From NCBI RefSeq assembly GCF_016785085.1, contig NZ_JAENHO010000004.1:434001-498000 (forward strand): a DNA stretch of 64,000 nucleotides, given 5' to 3'. Both the position numbers and the translations under genes were made by a program. The notes beneath the pieces were generated by a model, which ran no database searches, was not told where the DNA came from, and saw only the letters and a program-made list of their open reading frames with translations. The first letter of the stretch is position 1, and the number at the start of each line of letters is the position of its first letter. Shown in pieces: positions 24,589 through 30,799 of this stretch. Source of the DNA: Paractinoplanes lichenicola. Lineage in GTDB: Bacteria > Actinomycetota > Actinomycetes > Mycobacteriales > Micromonosporaceae.

Positions 24589-25161
24589 ATGGCGGCGAAC
24601 TCGCGCATCAAGCCCGTCGAAAAGGCCACGAACCGTACGTGGGACGAGTGGCTGACGTTCATGGACGGCATCGGTGCGAAGGATCTCGACCACAAGCAGA
24701 TCGCGCTCAAGGTCTACTACGAGCTCGAGGGCACGGGCGTCGAGCCGCTGGGCTGGTGGACGCAGGCCGTGACGGTCGCCTACGAGCAGTTCATCGGGCG
24801 GCGCATCCCCGGCCAGCGGCCCGACGGCACGTTCCAGATGAGCGTCAGCCGGTCGACCACGATGGGCATGCAGGAGCTGATGAACGCCTGGGCCGCCTTC
24901 GCCCCTACCGACGAGTTCGTCACGGGCCTGCTCGCCGAGGGCGCCTCACCCAAAATCAGCGGCACCGACCGCCGGATCACGTGGCGGATCAAGGCGGCCG
25001 ACGACTCCCAGATCATCGTGACCAGCGAGCCCAAGGCCAACGGCACAGCCTCGATCGTCGCCGCCCAACTGGGCCTGCAAACCCCGGAACTCAACGACCA
25101 GGCACGCGACGGCTGGGCGGGCGCCGTCGAACGCTTCCTGGGCGGCGCGCAGGCTGAGTGA
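24589..25161 (+). CDS. DUF4287-like protein with SRPBCC-like C-terminal half
   Basis: 190 residues. The N-terminal part (TWDEWLTFMDGIGAKDLDHKQIALKVYYEL, GWWTQAVTVAYEQFIGRRIPGQRPDGTF) matches my memory of the DUF4287 pattern; the second half (SGTDRRITWRIKAADDSQIIVT, DGWAGAVERFLGG) looks like the last strands and long helix of an SRPBCC fold. Soluble, cytoplasmic, function unknown. Its last 13 codons plus stop are the first unit of a 41-bp repeat array that runs on downstream. Confidence 0.8.
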   Translation: MAANSRIKPVEKATNRTWDEWLTFMDGIGAKDLDHKQIALKVYYELEGTGVEPLGWWTQAVTVAYEQFIGRRIPGQRPDGTFQMSVSRSTTMGMQELMNAWAAFAPTDEFVTGLLAEGASPKISGTDRRITWRIKAADDSQIIVTSEPKANGTASIVAAQLGLQTPELNDQARDGWAGAVERFLGGAQAE

Positions 25162-25284
25162 GCGTTGTCGAGCGGCTCGGGGGCGGGGTGCGGGTGGGAT
25201 GAGCGCTGGCGGGCGTTCCCTGGGCGGTATGCGGGCTGGGTGATTGTTGTCGAGCAGTTCCTGGGCGAATGAGGGGCGGGCGGC
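25121..25284. repeat. 41-bp imperfect tandem repeat that starts as the gene's own 3' end
   Basis: Unit 1 (25121-25161) is the last 13 codons of the preceding gene with its TGA. Units 2 (25162-25202) and 3 (25203-25243) follow directly, are also 41 bp and also end in TGA. Unit 4 (25244-25284) is more degenerate. Shared words are GTCGAGCGGTTCCTGGGCGG-like in the first half and GCGGGYTGRGTGA at the end. The next minus-strand gene ends inside the tail of this series. Confidence 0.88.
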
Positions 25285-25289
25285 TGGCG

Positions 25290-26108
25290 TCAAGCGTTTC
25301 CTGAGGGGGTGAGCATGCCGAGCAGGGCTACGGCGTCGGCGCTGGGGGAGGCGGGCTCGGGGGAGTAGACCGCTAGCTCCTGGCCGTCGGTGCCGCGGAC
25401 GGAGAACGTCTGCACCCGCAGCGTGAAGCGGCCCACCTCGGGGTGGTGGAACGTCTTGACGTCGAGGCTTTTGCCCCGCGCGTCGTGGCGGCGCCAGAGG
25501 TCGGCGAACTCGTCGCTGCGTTCCAGCAGCTCGGACAGGACGGCCCGGATGCGTGGATGGTCGGGCGCCTTGCCCAGCTGCATGCGGAAGCCGGCCACCG
25601 AATTCGCGGCAACGGACGGCCAGTCGGCGTAGAAGTCGCGCGCGCGGGGGTCGGTGAAGACGGCCAGCATCAGGTTGCGCGGGAGGCCTGCGAACAGGGC
25701 CTCGCCCAGCGGGTTGGCCGCCAGGATGTCGTAGGCCCGGTTGTAGACCAGCGCGGGCGTCGCCGGCCAGGCCTGCATGAGCTGGACCAGCGCCGGGTCG
25801 ACCCGATCGGTGCCGTAGGCCGCGCGGGCCGTCGGGGCCAGGCCGGCCAGCCGGAACAGGTGGGCCCGGCCGTCGTCGTCGAGCCGCAGGGCCACGGCCA
25901 GGGTCTCGGCCACCTGGGCCGACGGGTTGCGCTCGCGGCCCTGCTCGAGGCGCACGTAATAGTCGACGCTGACGCCGGCCAGCTGCGCCACCTCTTCGCG
26001 GCGCAGCCCGGCCACCCGCCGATCGCCGTGCTCGGGCAGCCCGACCTGACCGGGCCGGACGGCGGCGCGGCGCTTGCGGAGGAAGTCTCCGAGCTCAGTG
26101 GTGGGCAT
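25290..26108 (-). CDS. Helix-turn-helix regulator with MmyB-like ligand-binding domain
   Basis: 272 residues. N-terminal XRE-type helix-turn-helix (LGDFLRKRRAAVRP, LRREEVAQLAGVSVDYYVRLEQGRERNPSAQV) and the C-terminal PAS-like MmyB domain (PALVYNRAYDILAANPLGEALF, FHHPEVGRFTLRVQTF). Members often regulate a divergent SDR gene, as here, and bind fatty-acid-like ligands. TACCGT is six bases before the ATG at 26106-26108 (leaderless pattern). Confidence 0.92.
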   Translation of the reverse strand: MPTTELGDFLRKRRAAVRPGQVGLPEHGDRRVAGLRREEVAQLAGVSVDYYVRLEQGRERNPSAQVAETLAVALRLDDDGRAHLFRLAGLAPTARAAYGTDRVDPALVQLMQAWPATPALVYNRAYDILAANPLGEALFAGLPRNLMLAVFTDPRARDFYADWPSVAANSVAGFRMQLGKAPDHPRIRAVLSELLERSDEFADLWRRHDARGKSLDVKTFHHPEVGRFTLRVQTFSVRGTDGQELAVYSPEPASPSADAVALLGMLTPSGNA

Positions 26109-26509
26109 GCGTCCACGGTAGGCCGCCCGCGACGAACCTGCCTGGTCCTGCTGTGCCCACCCAGAACCCTTGCGACCGACCCGCTATGTCTGTCGGAGCC
26201 GGGCACTGTCAACGCCGTCGTGGGTGGCGGGTCACTGATCACGGTCCGGCTGCCCTTAGCAGCCGTCTCTGCCCCGCCGCTGTGCCAGGCCCCAGAGCGG
26301 CCGCGCCTCGACTGCCGCGCAGGCGACGGCGTCGCGGAGGAAGGGACGGGGACGTGGAGAGGGCGGCGGTGTCGCGGAGGAGGAGGCGACGGCGACGTGG
26401 AAGAGGTGACGGCGATGGCAGGTCCCGGAGCGGCCGCGCGGCGGACCTGGCGCTGGGTGGGAGCACGGCACCCTTCCCGGTCGGGGTTGGCCGTCGCAGG
26501 GTCGAAGGC
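26109..26509. other. Divergent intergenic region, G/A-rich repeats
   Basis: 401 bp between the regulator and the SDR gene. 26320-26440 is a purine-rich stretch with repeated GTCGCGGAGGA and GACGTGGAAGAG-type words, and AGAGCGGCCGCGC recurs at 26294 and 26430. Frames here look non-coding. It should hold the SDR promoter and the regulator's operator, but I could not place them. Confidence 0.5.
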
Positions 26510-27220
26510 ATGACTGACACGCAGAAGATCATTCTGGTTACCGGTGCCAGCAGCGGCATCGGCGCGGCCACCGCTCAGCGCCTGGCCGCCGCGGGCCATG
26601 TCGTCGTGGCGGGGGCCCGGCGCCCGATCCAGGCCGCCGAGCGGCTCGAACCGGCCGAGCTCGACGTCACCGACCGCGACTCGATGACCGCTTTTGTTCA
26701 GGGGGCCGTTGACCGGCACGGCCGCGTCGATGTGCTGGTGGCCAATGCGGGCGTCATGCCGCTGTCCCGGTTGGATGCGTTGCTCGTCGACGAGTGGGAC
26801 CGCATGATCGACGTCAACGTGCGGGGCCTGCTGCACGGCATCGCCGCGGCCCTGCCCGTCTTTCAACGCCAGGGCGGCGGCCACCTGATCACGACGGCCT
26901 CGGTCGGCGCGCATGAGGTTGTGCCCACGTCGGCCGTCTACTCCGGCACCAAGTTCGCCGCGTGGGCGATCACCGAGGGCCTGCGCCAGGAGTCCGATCC
27001 TGGCATCCGGGTCACCACGATCACCCCGGGCGTCACCGAGTCCGAGCTGGCCGGCCAGATCAGCGACCCGTACGCCCGTGACGCCATGGTCGAGTATCGC
27101 CGCGACACCATCCCGGCCGACGCGATCGCCCGCGCCATCCAGTTCGCGATCGATCAGCCGGCCGACGTCGACGTCAACGAGATCATCGTCCGCCCGGCCC
27201 GGCAGCGCCCGGCCGCTTGA
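26510..27220 (+). CDS. Short-chain dehydrogenase/reductase
   Basis: 236 residues. TGASSGIG at residues 11-18, NAGVMPLS, TTASVGAHEVVPTSAVYSGTKFAAWA with the Ser/Tyr/Lys catalytic set, and a C-terminus of the NADP-dependent oxidoreductase type often found beside MmyB-type regulators. ATG at 26510 chosen as the one giving the canonical N-terminus MTDTQKIILVTGA. Substrate unknown. Confidence 0.92.
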   Translation: MTDTQKIILVTGASSGIGAATAQRLAAAGHVVVAGARRPIQAAERLEPAELDVTDRDSMTAFVQGAVDRHGRVDVLVANAGVMPLSRLDALLVDEWDRMIDVNVRGLLHGIAAALPVFQRQGGGHLITTASVGAHEVVPTSAVYSGTKFAAWAITEGLRQESDPGIRVTTITPGVTESELAGQISDPYARDAMVEYRRDTIPADAIARAIQFAIDQPADVDVNEIIVRPARQRPAA

Positions 27221-27472
27221 TCAGCCCGCAGGGCTGGCGTTCGTGGGCGCAACCACTCACTCACGTCGCCGTGGTGGGCTTCGCGTTCTGGACGCGTAGC
27301 GGCCAGCGAAGGCCGCCGCGGCCCCCGCGGGAGCGACGGTCCGTCACCCACCACCCCGCTGGGACATCTGGATCTTGATCTTGCGTCTCAAAGTGCGACC
27401 TCGTAGGGCGGATTCGCACCGCAGCGTCGATGCGGGGAAGAGGAGCGAAATCTACGTCAGGAAGAGGAGACG

Positions 27473-28516
27473 ATGAAGGGGCTTGTCTATGGTGGGCCGG
27501 GTCAGCGGGCCTGGAAGGACATCCCGGATCCCGAGGTCAGGGATCCGCGGGACGCGATCATCCGGGTCGACGCGGTCACCATCTGCGGGACCGACCTGCA
27601 TATTCTCGGCGGTGACGTGCCGACCGTCGAGCGGGGGCGGGTGCTGGGGCACGAGGCGGTGGGCACGGTGGTCGAGACCGGGAGCGGGGTGTCGGGTCTG
27701 GCGGCCGGCGATCGGGTGCTGGCCTCGTGCATCTCGGCCTGCGGCATCTGCGAATACTGCCGTCAGGGCACGTACGGGCAGTGCCTGGGTGGCGGGGGCT
27801 GGATCCTCGGCCATCTGGTCGACGGGGTGCAGAGCGAACACGCGCGGATCCCGTACGCCGATTTGTCGACCTACAAGCTGCCGGAGCGGGTGAGCGACGA
27901 GGCGGCGGTGCTCGTGGCCGACATTCTGCCCACCGCGTACGAGGTGGGGGTGCTCAACGGGCAGGTGCGGCCGGGCGACACCGTGGTCGTCGTGGGGGCG
28001 GGGCCGATCGGGCTGGCCGCCGTGGTGACCGCGCGGCTGTTCTCGCCGGCGCACATCGTCGTGGTCGACAAGGCCGAGAGCCGGTTGCAGGCGGCCAAGA
28101 TGTTCGGGGCGGACACCACGATCGTGGCGGGGGAGCAGGACGTGCTCGAGACCGTGCGGGAGATGACCGGCGGGCTGGGCGCGCACGTGGTGATCGAGGC
28201 GGTCGGCATTCCGGCGACGTTCGAGCTGTGTACGACGCTCGTGCGGCCGGGCGGGCGGATCGCGAACATCGGTGTGCACGGCAAACCGGCCACGCTGCAC
28301 CTGGAAGACCTGTGGATCCGGGACATCACGCTGACCACCGGGCTGGTCGACACGTTCTCGACGCCGCGGCTGCTCGACATGCTGATCGCCGGGCAGTTCG
28401 ACCTGGGCCACATGATCACGCACCGGTTCGGGCTCGAGGAGTTCATGCACGCGTACGACGTCTTCGCGGACCCGGCGCACTCGGGCGCGCTCAAGGTCCT
28501 CCTGACCCGGTCCTAA
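27473..28516 (+). CDS. Zinc-dependent alcohol dehydrogenase
   Basis: 347 residues. Catalytic zinc ligands in CGTDLH and GHEAVG, structural zinc cysteines in CGICEYCRQGTYGQC, and the Rossmann motif VVVGAGPIGLAA. Medium-chain dehydrogenase of the sorbitol/threonine/secondary-alcohol type; substrate not determinable. GGAAGAGGAG precedes the ATG at 27473 at good distance. Monocistronic, followed by a strong-looking -10 (TATAGT) that drives the next gene. Confidence 0.92.
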   Translation: MKGLVYGGPGQRAWKDIPDPEVRDPRDAIIRVDAVTICGTDLHILGGDVPTVERGRVLGHEAVGTVVETGSGVSGLAAGDRVLASCISACGICEYCRQGTYGQCLGGGGWILGHLVDGVQSEHARIPYADLSTYKLPERVSDEAAVLVADILPTAYEVGVLNGQVRPGDTVVVVGAGPIGLAAVVTARLFSPAHIVVVDKAESRLQAAKMFGADTTIVAGEQDVLETVREMTGGLGAHVVIEAVGIPATFELCTTLVRPGGRIANIGVHGKPATLHLEDLWIRDITLTTGLVDTFSTPRLLDMLIAGQFDLGHMITHRFGLEEFMHAYDVFADPAHSGALKVLLTRS

Positions 28517-28522
28517 AAGGGG

Positions 28523-28528
28523 TATAGT
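28523..28528 (+). promoter_or_regulatory. Candidate -10 element for the STAS/kinase gene
   Basis: TATAGT seven bases after the stop of the dehydrogenase gene, within an A/T-rich patch that is exceptional here. It would give a leader of ~145 nt to the ATG at 28680. No good -35 at 17 bp spacing is visible. Confidence 0.4.
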
Positions 28529-28679
28529 CCGACAAATTGCCACGTCTCCGCCGTTCTTTGCGGTAGCGTTCTTCCGCCCATCGGGCGATAGGCGCGCGAC
28601 CAGGGATTGCGCGGGGACGGGCGTCGGGCGTTACGTGAAGGGCGCTACGGGCACCGGAGGTGCGAGCAGAAGGCTGCGG

Positions 28680-29414
28680 ATGTTGAAGACAGTGATCGAC
28701 CGGAACCTCGACACCGGGATCACGACGGTACGCCTGGGCGGCGCGCTGTCGGTGGCCACGGTTCCCGAGGTCGGCACCGCGATAGCCAAGGTCGCCGCGG
28801 AATGCCCGTCGGCCGTGATCGTCGACCTGGCGGCCCTCTGTCACGACTCCGACGCGCTGCTCAGCGTGTTCGCCACGATGACCCACGACGCCCAGCTCCA
28901 CTGGGGAGTGCCCGTGCTGCTGTGCGAGGCGGCTCCCGGCGTACGGGAAGGTCTTGGCGCCTTTCGTACGTATGTGGCGCTCTACGAGGACAGCGCGCAG
29001 GCGGCGCTCGCGGTGAACGCCAACGTGCCCCGCTGGGTGCGCCGGCATCTGCCGCCCGAGCCGGCCAGTGCCGCCGCCGCCCGCAACGTCACCGGCGAGG
29101 CCTGCCTGACCTGGGGCCTGCCGCAACTGCGGAGCCCGGCCCGGCTGGTCGCCAACGAGCTGGCGGCCAACGCGATCGTGCACGCCGCCTGCGAGTTCGA
29201 CCTGACCGTCGTCTACACCGGGCGCTACCTGCGGATCGGGGTGCAGGACAACGCCAAGGCGATGCCCCGGCCGCCCGAGGAGCCGATCGTCACGAGCACG
29301 CTGATGCGGCCGGGCTCGGGGCGCGGGCTGCGGATCGTCGCCGCGGCGGCCACTCATTGGGGTGCGACCCCGCTGGCCGACGGCAAGGTCGTGTGGGCGT
29401 TGATCCGCTCATAG
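28680..29414 (+). CDS. STAS-like domain fused to anti-sigma-type ATPase/kinase domain
   Basis: 244 residues. Residues ~1-100 have the beta-alpha pattern of a STAS anti-sigma-factor antagonist (TTVRLGGALSVATVPEV, VIVDLAALCHDSDALLSVFA, with Ser at the usual phospho-site region). Residues ~120-244 form a HATPase_c_2 domain with N box VANELAANAIVHAA, VQDNAKAMP and GSGRGLRIVAAAATHWG. This joins both halves of a partner-switching module in one cytoplasmic protein. ATG at 28680 with AAGG eight bases upstream. No sigma factor gene is adjacent. Confidence 0.85.
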   Translation: MLKTVIDRNLDTGITTVRLGGALSVATVPEVGTAIAKVAAECPSAVIVDLAALCHDSDALLSVFATMTHDAQLHWGVPVLLCEAAPGVREGLGAFRTYVALYEDSAQAALAVNANVPRWVRRHLPPEPASAAAARNVTGEACLTWGLPQLRSPARLVANELAANAIVHAACEFDLTVVYTGRYLRIGVQDNAKAMPRPPEEPIVTSTLMRPGSGRGLRIVAAAATHWGATPLADGKVVWALIRS

Positions 29415-29461
29415 GTTGTTGCTACAACTCGCTGCTTCATGTGATAGTTGTAGCTTCAACC
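29414..29461. promoter_or_regulatory. Nested dyads upstream of the VOC/hydrolase pair, MarR-type operator
   Basis: Arms 29414-29428 (GGTTGTTGCTACAAC) and 29447-29461 (GTTGTAGCTTCAACC) are inverted copies matching at 14 of 15 positions. Each arm is itself a dyad, GTTGT-N4-ACAAC and GTTGT-N4-TCAAC. The second ends 17 bases before the start codon. Short A/T-containing dyads of this kind are typical MarR/MhqR binding sites. Confidence 0.75.
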
Positions 29462-29477
29462 AATGAGAGGGATCGTC

Positions 29478-29972
29478 ATGGGTATCGGACCGGTGCGGCT
29501 CAACCACGCCGTGCTCTTCGTGGCCGACCTGGCCCGCGCCGAGCGGTTCTACACCGAGGTGTTCGGCATGGTCGTCGCCGCCCGCGAGCCGCAGGCCAAC
29601 GCCGTCTTCCTGCGCCTGCCGCGCTCGGGCAACCACCACGACCTCGGCCTGTTCGGCGTCGGCCCGGCCGCACCGCCCAAGCAGCGCGGCGGCATCGGCC
29701 TCTATCACCTGGCCTGGCAGGTCGACACGATCGACGAGCTCGAGCAGGCCCGCCGGACCCTGGCCGAGGCGGGCGCCTACAGCGGCGAGTCCAGTCACGG
29801 CGCGACCAAGAGCGTCTACGGCGCCGACCCGGACGGCAACGAGTTCGAGATCATGTGGATGCTCCCGCGCTCCGACTGGGGCTCGTACGAGAACGCCGCC
29901 CCCGTCGACCGTCTCGACCTGGCCGCCGAGGTCAGCAAGTGGAGCGGCGTGCGCACGGCGGGTTCGCTGTGA
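29478..29972 (+). CDS. VOC/glyoxalase-type dioxygenase, MhqO-like
   Basis: 164 residues. Two-module VOC fold: RLNHAVLFVADLARAERFYTEVFGM and IGLYHLAWQVDTIDELEQA, with metal ligands expected at His in LNHAV, His in YHLAW and Glu in GNEFEIMW; DPDGNEFEIMW is the family signature. ATG at 29478 has AGAGGG upstream; ATG 29463 is an alternative. It overlaps a carboxylesterase gene by GTGA. The pair matches MhqO/MhqD of Bacillus subtilis, which detoxify quinones under MarR-type MhqR. Confidence 0.9.
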   Translation: MGIGPVRLNHAVLFVADLARAERFYTEVFGMVVAAREPQANAVFLRLPRSGNHHDLGLFGVGPAAPPKQRGGIGLYHLAWQVDTIDELEQARRTLAEAGAYSGESSHGATKSVYGADPDGNEFEIMWMLPRSDWGSYENAAPVDRLDLAAEVSKWSGVRTAGSL

Positions 29973-30580
29973 CCCCGCCCGTCGTCGCCCTCGCGGGCTC
30001 CACCGATCCGGCCGCCCCGCTCGTCGTCCTGCTGCACGGCCGCGGCTCCCACGAGCAGGAGATTCTCACCCTGAGCGAGCACCTCCCGCCCGCTTTCGCG
30101 TACGCGGCGGTCCGCGCCCCGATCGCCGAGGGCGGGGGCTACGCCTGGTTCGCCAACCGCGGCATCGGCCGTCCCGTGGCCTCCTCGCTGCGCGCCACGA
30201 TGGACTGGTTCCGCGCCTGGCTCGACTCCTACGCTGCCGTGGGGCGCCCGGTGATCCTGGTCGGCTTCAGCGGCGGGGCGGCCTTCGCGGGCGGGCTGCT
30301 GCTGGACGATCCCACTCGCTATGCGGGGGCGGCCATTCTGTACGGGACGCTGCCGTTCGACGCCGGCGTTCCGGTGACCGGCGAGCGGCTGGCCGGGGTG
30401 CCGGTGCTGGTCGCCCAAGGCACGCAGGACACGGTCATCCCGCGCGAACTTCTCGACCGTACGTGGGACTACGTGCGCGACGAATCCGGCGCTCTCGTGA
30501 CCGCCCGCCGCGACTCGGCCGGGCATGGACTGACCGCGCCTGTGCTCCAGGCCGTCAACGACTGGCTCGCCGCGCTCTGA
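29969..30580 (+). CDS. Alpha/beta hydrolase (phospholipase/carboxylesterase family), MhqD-like
   Basis: 203 residues. LVVLLHGRGSHEQE forms the oxyanion loop, the nucleophile is in VGFSGGAAFAGG, the acid in AQGTQDTVIP and the histidine in SAGHGL: complete triad. GTG at 29969 overlaps the VOC stop (GTGA), so the two are co-translated. No signal peptide. The gene order dioxygenase then esterase supports a role in quinone or aromatic-electrophile detoxification, by analogy. Confidence 0.9.
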   Translation: MTPPVVALAGSTDPAAPLVVLLHGRGSHEQEILTLSEHLPPAFAYAAVRAPIAEGGGYAWFANRGIGRPVASSLRATMDWFRAWLDSYAAVGRPVILVGFSGGAAFAGGLLLDDPTRYAGAAILYGTLPFDAGVPVTGERLAGVPVLVAQGTQDTVIPRELLDRTWDYVRDESGALVTARRDSAGHGLTAPVLQAVNDWLAAL

Positions 30581-30647
30581 GCCGTTCGCGTTTGGGCCTG
30601 GTCGGCCGGTCGGGATCGCTGTCCGCCGGATCGGCTATCGTGAGCGC

Positions 30648-30689
30648 ATGGGTTGCTTCGCCTGCATGCAGATTCGCTTCACCGCTTAG
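30648..30689 (+). CDS. Leaderless 13-residue leader peptide
   Basis: Encodes MGCFACMQIRFTA and stops at TAG. TATCGT at 30636-30641 sits exactly six bases before its ATG, the spacing seen at many other leaderless starts in this window, so transcription should begin at the ATG itself. Immediately after the stop come two strong hairpins and then the kinase-fusion gene with its own Shine-Dalgarno. The layout is that of a ribosome-controlled attenuator. The peptide has a CxxC; I do not know a matching leader family. Confidence 0.6.
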   Translation: MGCFACMQIRFTA

Positions 30690-30690
30690 C

Positions 30691-30770
30691 GGCGGTCCCG
30701 CGGTCGTCGTGACCGCGGCCTCTCACCGCCGGATCGGTGTCCGCCGGCAGCCCGAGTGCGCGGCTGCCGG
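30691..30770 (+). promoter_or_regulatory. Tandem hairpins after the leader peptide, candidate attenuator
   Basis: Hairpin 1: outer arms GGCGGT (30691-30696) and ACCGCC (30725-30730) enclose an inner 8-bp stem CCGCGGTC (30698-30705) / GACCGCGG (30711-30718) with a 5-base loop. Hairpin 2: perfect 9-bp stem CCGGCAGCC (30744-30752) / GGCTGCCGG (30762-30770). No T tract follows either. The first begins one base after the leader stop codon, so a stalled or terminating ribosome would melt it. Confidence 0.6.
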
Positions 30771-30799
30771 GTCATCCTGTGTGATCCGGGGAGCGATCT

